From: Desmospora profundinema
GTDB lineage: Bacteria > Bacillota > Bacilli > Thermoactinomycetales > DSM-45169
NCBI RefSeq assembly: GCF_031454155.1
Contig: NZ_JAVDQG010000005.1
Span: 248,001-312,000 of the forward strand
DNA length: 64,000 nt
Direction of reading: 5' to 3'
The notes beneath the pieces are model-generated. The model saw only the letters and a list, made by a program, of their open reading frames with translations, did not search any database and was not told the DNA's origin. The position numbers and the translations under genes were made by a program. Shown here piece by piece: positions 8,580-17,781 of the stretch. Each line of letters begins with the position of its first letter. Position 1 is the first letter of the stretch.

Positions 8580-8937
8580 ATAAGCAATCCCCCTTTTTCA
8601 ACAATTATATACTTAAAAATCGGATAAATAAATATAAATTACACTTTGATCGCCAAAAGCACCCACGGAAAAAGGCAAGCAGGTAGTCAGAGCTAATCCT
8701 ATATCTATAAATAAACCTATTATTATCTAATGCCGAAGGTTCTCTGGCGGTTCTAGTATCCTCGGTAAGTTAACTAACATATCAATCCTGGATTGCCTCT
8801 TTACCTTGTCTTAATGGTGAATATCCACTCCATTATTATAAAGCTGTCAATCGTTAAACAAAGGAATTGCTCTTGTTACTGAAAAAGGGTGTTTTCAACT
8901 TTTTGAAAATAAGTTCGATCACCTTGCTATTAAATAA
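8580..8937. other. AT-rich intergenic region with long leader of the regulator gene
   Basis: No gene is recognised. A perfect -10-like TATAAT on the minus strand (8835-8840), with weak TTTGTT about 16 bases upstream, would give the regulator mRNA a leader of roughly 250 bases. I found no known riboswitch signature in it. Confidence 0.35.
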
Positions 8938-8967
8938 ACAAACAAGACTGCCCAGGCAGCCTTGTTT
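8938..8967 (-). terminator. Intrinsic terminator of the app operon
   Basis: On the minus strand AACAAGGCTGCC pairs with GGCAGTCTTGTT (8941-8966) and is followed by a short T-rich tail. It lies about 30 bases after the appC stop. Confidence 0.7.
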
Positions 8968-8995
8968 CTAATCTCACTCTAGGCTGAATTGAAAG

Positions 8996-9933
8996 TTAGC
9001 GACGCGACGACTTCGTATCAAACGCATCACGTAAGCCATCCCCGATAAAGTTGATGGATAGCACAGTCAACACAATCAAGAATCCCGGTGGCATCCATAC
9101 CCATGGTTCATTAGCAAGGATGCGGAAATTACGGGCTGCGTTCAGCATGTTTCCCCAAGTCGGAGTGGGTTCAGGGACGCCAAATCCTAAGAAGCTCAAA
9201 GCTGCTTCCACTGTGATCATTGTCCCCATCAATAGAGTTGCGTTTACAGTAATAGGTGCAATGGTGTTGGGGAGCATATGCTTAAAGATAATACGGGAAT
9301 CCCGTGCACCAATCGCCCTAGCACTTAATACATATTCCTGCTCCCGTAGTGATAGGAACTCCGCACGGACCAACCGGGCGGTTGTGGGCCATACCGCTAA
9401 ACATAAAATCAAAATTAACGTTCCAGCACCGGATTGAGGTATCATCGCAACCACAAACAAGACCAGCAACAGAAAAGGCAAGGCCAATACCACATCGGTA
9501 ATGCGCATAACCACCGTATCGATCCATCGTCCATAGTAACCCGCAAGTGCACCTAACAGCGCTCCAATGCAAACCGTTCCAACCATCGTTGCAAACCCGA
9601 TCATTAGGGAGATTCTTCCCCCATACATCAGACGAGTAAACAAGTCTCGACCACTTTGATCCGTTCCCAACCAATGCTCAGAGCTGGGCTCCGCATTGGT
9701 ATTATACAAATCCGTTGAATAGGGATCATGAGTGACGATCAACGGTGCAAACACAGACATCAGAATGATGAAAAAGAGGATGATCACCCCGGCAACGGCC
9801 ATTTTGTTGCGCAAAAAGCGCCGGATAGCCAACTGTAAGGGGGATTTCCCTTTTTGTTGTCTTTTTTGCTTTCTTTAGGCTTCTGATCCATCGTTGGTTC
9901 TTTCATCTCCGGTTGAATAACAGGCTGTGACAC
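8996..9933 (-). CDS. appC: Oligopeptide ABC transporter permease AppC/OppC, apparent frameshift near the N terminus
   Basis: The body (278 residues from 9832 down) is an OppC-type permease: one N-terminal membrane helix (MAVAGVIILFFIILM), the HWLGTDQSGRDLFTR motif, then the permease core with the EAA loop ARAIGARDSRIIFKHMLPN. The expected start is the GTG at 9933 after AGAGG, which encodes a hydrophilic tail MSQPVIQPEMKEPTMDQKPK. That tail is in a different frame from the body; the frames meet in a run of A6, A5, G3 and C5 (minus strand, 9839-9867). The body frame has no ATG and no ribosome site. The gene is therefore either frameshifted or carries a homopolymer sequencing error. It works with AppB as the membrane channel. 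Confidence 0.85.
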
Positions 9934-9945
9934 GTTGATCACCTC

Positions 9946-10908
9946 TCAATCGTAACGGATTCGTGGATCTACAATCGCATAGAGGATATCAGCGAGCAGA
10001 TTCCCTAGCAGAACAAAGGTAGCCAGAAGCATGGTAACACCCATCATGATCGGATAATCCCGGTTAATGATCGAATCGATCAACAGTTGACCCAAACCAG
10101 GATAGCTAAAAATAGTTTCCGTAATGACAGCCCCGCTCATGATCAAACCCACATCCAATCCGAACAAGGTTACCAGAGGCAACAGAGCGTTCCGCAACAC
10201 ATGCTTACGCAATACAATATTTGCTGGTATCCCTTTGGCATAGGCTGTTCGGACAAAGTCTTGCGCTTTGGCTTGCAGTACGCTGGACCGGGTATAGCGG
10301 GTATAGGACGCAATACTGATAATCGAAAGGGTTAATGCTGGCAAAATCGTGTGATATAGCCGGTCGAAAAAGGCTTCCAAGCCTTCATAACCGGCACCTG
10401 CCGTCACCGTACCACTGTAGGGGAACCACCCCAAATTAAAGGAAAAGAAATAAATCAATAGCAACCCTGCAAAGAAGCTGGGCATAGAGATCCCGATAAA
10501 AGCCAACCCAGTCAAGGTGTAATCCGTTTTGCTATATGGATGTTGAGCCGAATAAACACCTAGAGGAATCGCTACCGTATAGGTGATAAGCAAAGCGGTG
10601 ACAGCCAAGAAGATCGTATTTCCAATCCGATCGGAAATCATCTCGCTCACCGGCAACCGATGCCGAAAAGAAAGGCCCATCTCTCCTTGGACGAAGTTCC
10701 CTGCCCATGCGAAATATTGTTGCACCGGATGCTTGTCCAGTCCAAACTGCGCCCGTATCTGCTCATAGTATTCGGCGTCTTGTTTAGGATCTAGTTGTCC
10801 AGTGAAAGCATCACCTGGAGCGATTTGGATCAAAGCGAACAGCAACATCGAGATTACAACCAGCATGGGGATGGAAACCAGAATGCGTCGCAAGATATAC
10901 AGATACAT
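9946..10908 (-). CDS. appB: Oligopeptide ABC transporter permease AppB/OppB
   Basis: A 320-residue inner-membrane permease with about six helices. It has the typical start MYLYILRRILVSIPMLVVIS, a long external loop after helix 1 with FGLDKHPVQQYFAW, and the EAA coupling loop DFVRTAYAKGIPANIVLRKH near residue 220. It ends in the usual ADILYAIVDPRIRYD. Length and layout match DppB/OppB/AppB. It lies between the binding protein and appC, the order of the B. subtilis app operon. Confidence 0.92.
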   Translation of the reverse strand: MYLYILRRILVSIPMLVVISMLLFALIQIAPGDAFTGQLDPKQDAEYYEQIRAQFGLDKHPVQQYFAWAGNFVQGEMGLSFRHRLPVSEMISDRIGNTIFLAVTALLITYTVAIPLGVYSAQHPYSKTDYTLTGLAFIGISMPSFFAGLLLIYFFSFNLGWFPYSGTVTAGAGYEGLEAFFDRLYHTILPALTLSIISIASYTRYTRSSVLQAKAQDFVRTAYAKGIPANIVLRKHVLRNALLPLVTLFGLDVGLIMSGAVITETIFSYPGLGQLLIDSIINRDYPIMMGVTMLLATFVLLGNLLADILYAIVDPRIRYD

Positions 10909-10995
10909 TGAAGAACCCCCTTTCTAACATACAAAAAGGGCGTGCAGCCGTGAATCCACTGCTAGCACGCCCGACTTCAATCTTGCGAGAGTGGT

Positions 10996-12672
10996 TTACT
11001 GCAAATTTTCCGGAATCCACCATTCGTGTGCATCGTGATGCTCGATTCCACCATCGTAACGGAACTTGACACCCTTCACACGGCTGTTCCATGCTTCAAT
11101 CCAGTTTTGGGAGTAGAGGAACACATAAGGGGCGTCCTCACTTACCACTTCGGTCCACTCTTTGTAAATTTCAGCCCGTTTGTCTTGATCCAAGGCGTCT
11201 TTCGAGAAGACCCCTTTCTTGATGAGCTCATCGCTCTTTTTATTTTTCCAGTTGGCAAAGTTCCACTTATCGGTACTCATCCAGATGCCCGACGGATCCG
11301 GATCAGGGGTGAGGCTCCAGCCGGCCAGGAACATCTCGTATTTACCTTTTTCGATGTTATCAAAGTAGACACCGGTTTCAGCCGGACGATCCAGTTTGAC
11401 ATTGAGGCCGATTTTTTTGAGGTCTTCGGCAATAATCGGAGCTGACTTTTCACGAACGGGGTTTCCAGTCGGATAAGACAGCGTCAATTCCAGCTTCTTC
11501 CCGTCCGGATCTTCCAAGAATCCGTCCCCATTGGTATCTTTATAACCGGCATCTTTCAGCAATTTCTTCGCTTTGTCCGGATTGTGCGGATAGGCATCTT
11601 CTAAATCTTCATTGTAAGCCCAGCTTTTTTGCGGGATATGCTGATTTAATACATCTCCATGCCCTTTCAGCAAACCATCTACGATCGCTTGACGGTTGAT
11701 GCCGTAGGTGATGGCCTGGCGCAGGGTTTTATCTTGAAGTTTCTTCTTTTTCAAGTTAAAGCCCATGTATTGGTATGCAAAATCCTGATCTTCCTCTACC
11801 ACCAAGTTTTTATCTTTTTTAAGAGCATCAAACTCGGTCGGAGCGATTTGTGCCAGGGCATCGATCTCTCCGTTTTGCAGAGCACCAATGGCCACTTCCT
11901 GCTCGATCACTTTCCAGATCACTTTGTCCAAGTAGACTTCACCGCGGTAGTAGTCTTCATTCCGTTCCATAACCACGTATTCGTTAGGCTTGATTTCAGT
12001 GATCTTGAACGGCCCCGAACCGATCGGTTCCTTTTTGGTAGCATCGGCGTTCAGCATTTTCTCGTTGTTCATATCACCGAAGATATGTTCCGGAATCGGA
12101 ATAGACCACAAGTTGCTTAAGACGTTGGCTGCACGCTCTTTGAATTTCACCTTCACCGTCTGGTCATCCACTTTTTCCACACCGGATAAGCTGTCCGCTT
12201 TACCCTCTTTCATTTCGTCGGCACCCTCGATCGGTTCAACCATGTAAAACCGGGATCCAGAGTAATCTTTTTTAGCGATGGCTTCCCATGTAAAGATCAG
12301 GTCATCAGTGGTGATATCTTCGCCATCATGCCACTTGATGTCGTCCCGCAACGTAATGGTCAGTTCTTGACCATCCTCGGAGAGTTTCCACTCTTTCGCC
12401 AAAAGGGGAACTTCAATTTCCAAATCTTCATTGTATGTCCACAAACCGTCAAAGGCTTTATTGATTACATACACATCATATTGATCTTCATACAAAACCG
12501 GGTTGAACAGACCCTTTGGGGCACTAAACATAGACAGCGTCACCGTACCGCCTTTGACGGGCTCCCCGTCGTCACCTTTACCGTCATCCGCTTGTTGTCC
12601 GCCGCATGCGGCCAGGAACACCGACAGTACCAGGACCAACGACATCGTAATCAGAAGAGACTTCTTTTTCAT
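10996..12672 (-). CDS. appA: Oligopeptide-binding lipoprotein AppA-like
   Basis: A 558-residue extracellular solute-binding protein of family 5. The signal peptide ends in lipobox VFLAACGG, so Cys-22 is lipidated. SBP_bac_5 features follow, such as LAKEWKLSEDGQELTITLRD, DDIKWHDGEDITTDDLIFTW and the late SGIWMSTDKWNFANW. It captures peptides outside the cell for the AppBC channel. Its position between the ATPase genes and the permease genes is the appDFABC order. Whether it binds oligopeptides, dipeptides or nickel cannot be decided by eye. Confidence 0.88.
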   Translation of the reverse strand: MKKKSLLITMSLVLVLSVFLAACGGQQADDGKGDDGEPVKGGTVTLSMFSAPKGLFNPVLYEDQYDVYVINKAFDGLWTYNEDLEIEVPLLAKEWKLSEDGQELTITLRDDIKWHDGEDITTDDLIFTWEAIAKKDYSGSRFYMVEPIEGADEMKEGKADSLSGVEKVDDQTVKVKFKERAANVLSNLWSIPIPEHIFGDMNNEKMLNADATKKEPIGSGPFKITEIKPNEYVVMERNEDYYRGEVYLDKVIWKVIEQEVAIGALQNGEIDALAQIAPTEFDALKKDKNLVVEEDQDFAYQYMGFNLKKKKLQDKTLRQAITYGINRQAIVDGLLKGHGDVLNQHIPQKSWAYNEDLEDAYPHNPDKAKKLLKDAGYKDTNGDGFLEDPDGKKLELTLSYPTGNPVREKSAPIIAEDLKKIGLNVKLDRPAETGVYFDNIEKGKYEMFLAGWSLTPDPDPSGIWMSTDKWNFANWKNKKSDELIKKGVFSKDALDQDKRAEIYKEWTEVVSEDAPYVFLYSQNWIEAWNSRVKGVKFRYDGGIEHHDAHEWWIPENLQ

Positions 12673-12772
12673 TCTTCGTTTAACCCCCTTGTTGAATCAC
12701 GAGTGATTGATGATTCCTTACCATCTTAGTTTTTTCTGTATGGACGACACCCCCTTTACGGAATCTCATCGG

Positions 12773-13768
12773 TCAACCTGCCGCCTGTTGCGATCCTTCT
12801 TCATCAAAGAGGTGACAGGCAACATAATGTCCACCCTCCAGATGAATCAGCTCCGGTCGCTCCACCTTGCAGCGGTCGAACGCTTTGGGACAGCGCGGGT
12901 GGAAGGCGCAACCTGCAGGCGGGTTGGCGGGGCTGGGCACATCCCCCGTAAGCACGATCCGTTCCCGTTTAATCCGAGGATTGGGGATCGGGACGGAGGA
13001 GAGGAGCGCCTGGGTGTATGGATGGGCTGGTTTATCGTAAAGCGCTTTCTTCGGAGCGATTTCCGCCATGCGCCCCAGATACATCACACCGATCCGATCG
13101 GCGATATGTTTCACCACACTTAAATCATGAGAGATAAAGATATAAGTCAAGGAAAATTCCTCTTGTAGGTCTTCCATCAGGTTTAGGACCTGGGACTGGA
13201 TCGACACATCCAGGGCGGAAACCGGTTCATCGGCGATGATCAGTTTCGGCTTCAGCGACAAAGCACGGGCAATCCCGATCCGCTGCCGCTGTCCCCCGGA
13301 AAACTCATGGGGATAGCGCTGGACAAAGCCGGCATTCAATCCAACCGTATCCATCAGTTCTGCCACTTTCTTTTTCCGTTCGATGGAATCGTACATCCGA
13401 TTGATCGCCATCGGTTCTTCCAACAACTGCCCGACGGTCATCGTGGGATTGAGGGAGGCAAAGGGATCCTGGAATACCATCTGCATATCCCGGCGGGCCA
13501 CACGCAGCTCCTTGCGGGAGAGGCTGGCCACATCTTTTCCTTCAAAGAGAACTTTTCCGCCGGTCGGTTCCATGAGACGGAGCAGGGTACGGCCGGTAGT
13601 GGATTTTCCGCAGCCTGATTCACCCACGATGGCGAAGGTTTCGCCTTTGTTGACGGTGAAACTGACTTGATCCACCGCTTTGACATCCCCGGTCTTCCGC
13701 TTTAACAGTCCACCGCGAATGGGGAAATATTTCGACAGCTGCTCCACATGTAACAACGCTTCACTCAT
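12773..13768 (-). CDS. appF: Oligopeptide ABC transporter ATP-binding protein AppF/OppF
   Basis: A 331-residue ATPase. Walker A is GESGCGKST, the signature [15 protein letters not shown], Walker [13 protein letters not shown], and the C-terminal oligopeptide-transporter extension contains a cysteine motif ([14 protein letters not shown]) that in relatives may hold an Fe-S cluster. The start is the ATG with GGGGGAG upstream; the gene overlaps the end of appD by 8 bases. The frame extends 66 codons further upstream inside appD but without family similarity. Confidence 0.92.
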   Translation of the reverse strand: MSEALLHVEQLSKYFPIRGGLLKRKTGDVKAVDQVSFTVNKGETFAIVGESGCGKSTTGRTLLRLMEPTGGKVLFEGKDVASLSRKELRVARRDMQMVFQDPFASLNPTMTVGQLLEEPMAINRMYDSIERKKKVAELMDTVGLNAGFVQRYPHEFSGGQRQRIGIARALSLKPKLIIADEPVSALDVSIQSQVLNLMEDLQEEFSLTYIFISHDLSVVKHIADRIGVMYLGRMAEIAPKKALYDKPAHPYTQALLSSVPIPNPRIKRERIVLTGDVPSPANPPAGCAFHPRCPKAFDRCKVERPELIHLEGGHYVACHLFDEEGSQQAAG

Positions 13769-14774
13769 CGTTTGCTCCCCCTTCCCCTTCTTCGTACAGG
13801 AAACAGCGTACCCGTCGGTTGGAACCCACTCCATAAAGGGCCGGCTCCTCTTGATGACAGCGCTCCCATGCCTTGGGACAACGGGGGGCAAACTTGCATC
13901 CTTGCGGCAGTTCGTTGGGTGCGGGAACATTCCCCTTGATGGAGTAGAGACGCTCTTTCTCCTCATCCAAACTGGGGACCGATTGGATCAGCCCTTCCGT
14001 ATAAGGGTGGGCCGGTTTATCGAACAAGTCGGTCACTTCTGCTTCTTCCACCACTTTGCCCGCATACATGACAACCACACGCTCCGCCATCTCCGCCACC
14101 ACACCCAAATCATGGGTGATCAACAGGATGGACGTTTGCAGTTTCTCTTTTACATCCCGCATCAGATCCAGGATCTGCGCCTGAATCGTAACGTCCAGCG
14201 CCGTCGTGGGTTCATCGGCAATCAGAAGCTTCGGGTTACACGCAATCGCAATGGCGATCATCGCCCGTTGGCGCATCCCTCCGGACAACTGGTGCGGATA
14301 TTCATCCACAATCTCTTCCGCCCGGGGAAAACCGACCAGCTTCAACATCTGGATCGCCCGCGCCCGTGCCTCTTTCTTATTCAGCTTTTGGTGAAGGATC
14401 AACCCCTCCATGATCTGATCTCCGATGGTCAGAACCGGATTGAGGGAAGTCATCGGCTCCTGGAATATCATGGAAATGTTGTTGCCCCGGATCTTCGACA
14501 GCTGCTGATCGTTCTTTTTTGTTAAATCCTCCTTTTCAAGAAGGATCTCCCCTTCGACGATCCGTCCCGATCCTGGAATCAGCCCCATGATGGAAAGCGA
14601 TGTCATGCTCTTCCCACAACCGGATTCTCCCACTAAAGCCAGAGTTTCTCCTTTTTCAATCGAGATGTCGATCCCGTCGACAGCGGGAACCTGGCCGTTA
14701 TCGGTAAAAAAATGCGTTTTAAGATTACGAATTTCAAGTAGTTCTGCGGAACCCGTCAACTTGGTGCACCTCAT
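13761..14774 (-). CDS. appD: Oligopeptide ABC transporter ATP-binding protein AppD/OppD
   Basis: A 337-residue ATPase, first gene of the app operon. It has Walker [10 protein letters not shown], the signature [16 protein letters not shown], Walker [13 protein letters not shown], and the C-terminal Cys motif [14 protein letters not shown]. The annotated ATG has its ribosome site only two bases away; a TTG five codons downstream (14759) has GAGGTG at ideal distance and may be the real start ([10 protein letters not shown]). With AppF it forms the nucleotide-binding dimer of the peptide importer. Confidence 0.92.
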   Translation of the reverse strand: MRCTKLTGSAELLEIRNLKTHFFTDNGQVPAVDGIDISIEKGETLALVGESGCGKSMTSLSIMGLIPGSGRIVEGEILLEKEDLTKKNDQQLSKIRGNNISMIFQEPMTSLNPVLTIGDQIMEGLILHQKLNKKEARARAIQMLKLVGFPRAEEIVDEYPHQLSGGMRQRAMIAIAIACNPKLLIADEPTTALDVTIQAQILDLMRDVKEKLQTSILLITHDLGVVAEMAERVVVMYAGKVVEEAEVTDLFDKPAHPYTEGLIQSVPSLDEEKERLYSIKGNVPAPNELPQGCKFAPRCPKAWERCHQEEPALYGVGSNRRVRCFLYEEGEGGANDE

Positions 14775-15203
14775 CTCTCCCCTTGAGAATCGTTCCGATG
14801 TAGCGGCTTATGCCCTACGGGTTGTATTACATCAGATAAATGTTGTAACCATATGGTTCTTTGTATTTAGAGGAATATCAACTTTATTTATATTCAATCC
14901 TGGGGCTATCATCTCCTCCTATAAAAATGAAATATGTTCACCCATCCAAGAAATTGCCTTATTTTTTAGAGTAACATGCCATGGATGCAGGCTGTTCTTG
15001 AACAGGGGGACCACGGTGATTTCGCCCATCAAAAGGAAAACCGGCTTACCTCAGCGAACCAGTCCGCACTAAAGTGAAGAAATATCAGTCCTCTCCCGGA
15101 CTCTGCGGATAGTACCGGGGTTTTACTCCTTTTTTCGACACACAGCGACCATAACCCTTTGGTAAAATATAGTTTTTCGTAAAAATGTACAATTAAAAAA
15201 TAG
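14775..15203. other. Intergenic region upstream of appD
   Basis: No confident gene in 429 bases. A 26-codon minus-strand ORF (14832-14912) has GGAGGAG almost touching its ATG and AT-rich codons; it could be a leader peptide or chance. No riboswitch or T-box signature was seen. The region should hold the app promoter, but I cannot place it. Confidence 0.3.
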
Positions 15204-15755
15204 TTACGTCGAAGCAGGGGCCACTAAGGCATCCGGCACACCGGAGAGCAACACGCCAAAAACAAGCACCATTCCGGCATAAGCGAGCAGGGTCCATGTG
15301 AAGATCCGGTTCCCTTTTCCGCTGATCGTGCTTTGCCTCATCTCTAACAACAGGAATAGAAAAAATAAAATCCCAAACACGAACACGGTTCCCACTTGGA
15401 ATAAGAGTACCCGATGTTCCGGTGCAACCATCACCCCCATCATCGCCCCCATCCCCCCTCCCATCCAACCAGCGATCACACCTTCCATCACACCGCGAAC
15501 CCCGCTACTCCATCCCATCCAAACCCCGGCTGCCATTCCGGCGGCGATACCCCACCCCGCCGCTTCCAAAAAAGGCAGGTGAGCCAAAACAGAAGAGACC
15601 ACTCCCACGTGGGTTCCCACAACCGTCCCCAACGCCATGGAACAAATCGTGCCGTCACGGGACGAGAGTTGACTGACTGCCGTTGCCATGGCTAATACGG
15701 GCAGACAGAGAACGATCAACATGGCGATACTGATCCAGATCCACCAATCATGCAT
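15204..15755 (-). CDS. Small polytopic membrane protein, unknown function
   Basis: A 183-residue protein with about five or six hydrophobic segments (WISIAMLIVLCLPVLAMATA at the start; FVFGILFFLFLLL and LLAYAGMVLVFGVLL near the end). The centre is rich in Gly and Met (GWMGGGMGAMMGVM), suggesting tightly packed helices. GGGAGGAGGGG lies upstream of the ATG, so translation is well supported. No catalytic motif is evident and I do not recognise the family. It stands alone between the app operon and the proBA terminator. Confidence 0.65.
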   Translation of the reverse strand: MHDWWIWISIAMLIVLCLPVLAMATAVSQLSSRDGTICSMALGTVVGTHVGVVSSVLAHLPFLEAAGWGIAAGMAAGVWMGWSSGVRGVMEGVIAGWMGGGMGAMMGVMVAPEHRVLLFQVGTVFVFGILFFLFLLLEMRQSTISGKGNRIFTWTLLAYAGMVLVFGVLLSGVPDALVAPAST

Positions 15756-15872
15756 CCAATCCCCTCCTCCCGAAAGCCGTCATTCATCGATTGGACCGAC
15801 TGTTACCCATTATATGAGCGTCCAGATGGGGTAGTACAAGCGAAAGAAGCAGATCCATCGGTAAAAATAGCA

Positions 15873-15917
15873 CAAAAAAAGCGGCCTGCCATACCCTTGC
15901 GGGTTGCAGATCCGCTT
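15873..15917 (-). terminator. Intrinsic terminator, probably of proBA
   Basis: Minus strand: AAGCGG and the following CTGC pair with GCAG and CCGCTT around a GC-rich loop, followed by seven Ts. It is 430 bases after the proA stop, with two repeat elements lying between. Confidence 0.7.
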
Positions 15918-15950
15918 GTTTTAGGAACGTGAGTCGTCGGCTCTTTGTTT

Positions 15951-16148
15951 TAGGGCCTGTCTGGTCATTCAATCTTCCGTGAGTCGAAGGGAGGGTCGGG
16001 TTGGCTTTTGGTCCGCCATTGCACTCACAGAGCACAAGTCTCGCCTAGGTCGCTTCGCTCCCGATCTCGCTATGTGCTTTTTACAACGAAACGAAGACAG
16101 CCAACCCGACCCGGGATCTCGCGCTACGGATTGTTCAGACACGCCCTA
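15951..16148. repeat. MITE-like palindromic element 1 (198 bp) with internal cassette
   Basis: The ends are imperfect inverted repeats: TAGGGCCTGTCTGGTCA at the left and, read inward, TAGGGCGTGTCTGAACA at the right. Inside is a perfect 14-base inverted repeat (GGGTCGGGTTGGCT at 15993-16006; its complement at 16099-16112). A 54-base cassette (16021-16074) sits in the middle. No ORF is evident. Related copies lie at 16149-16348, 21898-22043 and 50881-50969. Confidence 0.7.
16021..16074 (+). repeat. Nested 54-base cassette, copy 1
   Basis: Begins GCACTCACAGAGCACAAG and ends CCGATCTCGCTATG. Highly similar copies lie at 16210-16263 and 62032-62086. It is absent from the otherwise related elements at 21898-22043 and 50881-50969, so it behaves as a discrete insert. 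Confidence 0.7.
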
Positions 16149-16348
16149 GCACTAATAAGAGCAGGCGCAGATGTGAGAAGGGAGGGTGGTGGGATAGCTG
16201 CGATCCTTTGCACTCACGGAGCACAAGTCTCGCCTGGGTCACTTCGTTCCCGGTCTCGCTATGCGCTTTTTGCAAGAGATTGAAGACAGCCCACCAGCCC
16301 GACTAACCCACGCTCATATACACTCTTCGTACAAATGCAACTGTAGTA
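16149..16348. repeat. MITE-like element 2, abutting proA
   Basis: The right end CAACTGTAGTA (16338-16348) matches the terminal repeat of the copy at 21898-22043. The internal sequence is the reverse complement of that copy except for the added 54-base cassette (16210-16263). The left terminal repeat is missing, apparently replaced by the end of element 1. The element touches the proA stop codon at 16349. Confidence 0.7.
16210..16263 (+). repeat. Nested 54-base cassette, copy 2
   Basis: GCACTCACGGAGCACAAG to GGTCTCGCTATG, inserted in the same relative place of element 2 as copy 1 in element 1. Confidence 0.7.
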
Positions 16349-17602
16349 CTAGACACGCACCTGGCCGTTTCCATGAATCCGGTACTGATAGGAGGTCATC
16401 TCCTTTAAACCCATCGGACCGCGAGCGTGAAGCTTTTGGGTGCTGATTCCGATCTCGGCGCCAAAGCCGAACTGGCCACCGTCGGTAAAACGGGTGGAAG
16501 CGTTGTGGTAGACGGCTGCGGCGTCCACTCCTGTGAAGAAAGATCGAGCCGCCGCGGCATCCTCCGTAATAATCGCCTCTGAGTGGTGGGTTCCGTGCTT
16601 GTCGATATGGGTTAATGCTTCCTCCAAAGAATCCACCACTTTTACCGCCAGCACGAGATCGAGAAATTCCGTATCCCAGTCCTCCATCGTCGCCAGCCGG
16701 ATCTCGGGTAGCCGCTGGCGGGTGGTGGCACAGCCCCTGATCTCCACTCCGTATCGTTTAAGGTCTTCACACAGACCGGACAAGTGGCTCTCCGCCCATT
16801 CCCGATGAACGAGGAGGGTCTCCGCTGCGTTACAGACAGCGGGGCGGTCCGTCTTGGCGTTGATGACGATCTCCCGTGCCATATCGGGATCCGCCGCGCG
16901 GTCCACATACAAATGACAGTTCCCCACCCCGGTCTCCAACACCGGAACGGTGGACGATTGTACCACCCGCTGAATCAGGCCGGCTCCGCCGCGTGGGATG
17001 ATGACATCAATCAGTCCGTTAGCCGTCATCAGTTCCCGGACCGCCTCCCGGTCCAGATCCTCTACCAGCTGCACTGCTTCCGGAGGCAGCGAGGTCTCTG
17101 CCAGAGCGCCCCGGATTACCCCGGTCAGCGCCCGGTTAGAATGGAAGGCGGAGGAACTGCCCCGAAGAACGATCGCATTGCCCGTCTTCAGAGCCAAACC
17201 GGCAGCGTCCACAGTAACATTGGGGCGGGCTTCATAGATCATCCCGATTACACCTAGAGGAACGCGCACTTTTTCAATGCGAAGGCCATTATCCAACTCC
17301 CTAAGCTCCAACACCTCACCGACCGGATCGGGGAGTCGGCAAAGCTGTCGCAGGCCTTCCGCCATCTCTGCCAGCCTCTCCTCCGACAATGTCAGCCGAT
17401 CCATCAAAGCGCGGGAAATTCCGGCCGCCTCCCCGGCCGCCAGATCCTTCCCATTTTCTCGCAGAATTTCTTCCCTACCATCCATCAGGGCATCTGCAAC
17501 CGCCTCCAGTGCGGCATTTTTCTCCTCTTCTTCCACCCCAGCCAGTGTCCGAATGGCAGAACGCGCCGCCATCGCCTTGGTCCGTACATCGGATCGTTCC
17601 AT
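16349..17602 (-). CDS. proA: Glutamate-5-semialdehyde dehydrogenase (gamma-glutamyl phosphate reductase)
   Basis: A 417-residue enzyme of the second proline-biosynthesis step: NADPH-dependent reduction of glutamyl-5-phosphate. Aldehyde-dehydrogenase-like features: IGMIYEARPNVTVDAA, ALKTGNAIVLRGSSSAFHSN, and the catalytic Cys in PAVCNAAETLLVH. The chosen ATG (MERSDVRTKAM) has AAAGGAG upstream; an in-frame TTG seven codons earlier lies inside the ribosome site. It follows proB by about 180 bases and should be co-transcribed. Its stop codon is in contact with repeat element 2. Confidence 0.95.
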   Translation of the reverse strand: MERSDVRTKAMAARSAIRTLAGVEEEEKNAALEAVADALMDGREEILRENGKDLAAGEAAGISRALMDRLTLSEERLAEMAEGLRQLCRLPDPVGEVLELRELDNGLRIEKVRVPLGVIGMIYEARPNVTVDAAGLALKTGNAIVLRGSSSAFHSNRALTGVIRGALAETSLPPEAVQLVEDLDREAVRELMTANGLIDVIIPRGGAGLIQRVVQSSTVPVLETGVGNCHLYVDRAADPDMAREIVINAKTDRPAVCNAAETLLVHREWAESHLSGLCEDLKRYGVEIRGCATTRQRLPEIRLATMEDWDTEFLDLVLAVKVVDSLEEALTHIDKHGTHHSEAIITEDAAAARSFFTGVDAAAVYHNASTRFTDGGQFGFGAEIGISTQKLHARGPMGLKEMTSYQYRIHGNGQVRV

Positions 17603-17781
17603 TTCCCCGCTCTCCTTTCTCAAACTGATTCGTTATTTTACACCTGATCCATCCCCATGCTGACCCCGAGTCGTATACCGCTCGTTTTATTGGCAGGTCT
17701 TGCTACGCATGACAAGTCACGCCACAAGAATACCAAGTCTTTCCTTCACGAAAACACGATCAAGATGGGTAGGAGGGGTCC

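Noticed and set aside
9318-9674. Minus-strand open frame of 118 codons inside appC
   Set aside because: It overlaps the permease body in another frame and has no recognisable motif.
9839-9877. Programmed -1 frameshift in appC
   Set aside because: A6G is present but the slippery heptamer is not in phase with the upstream frame, and no stem-loop follows at the proper distance. A sequencing or mutational indel is simpler.
11026-12729. Long plus-strand open frames opposite appA
   Set aside because: No ribosome sites, no family resemblance, and codon pattern of the minus-strand gene explains them.
14832-14912. 26-codon leader peptide before appD
   Set aside because: The ribosome site is too close to the ATG and there is no attenuator structure following; kept only as a note in the intergenic entry.
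15951-16348. Possible CRISPR array from repeated blocks
   Set aside because: Only two long, unequal, internally palindromic units with no regular spacers and no cas genes.
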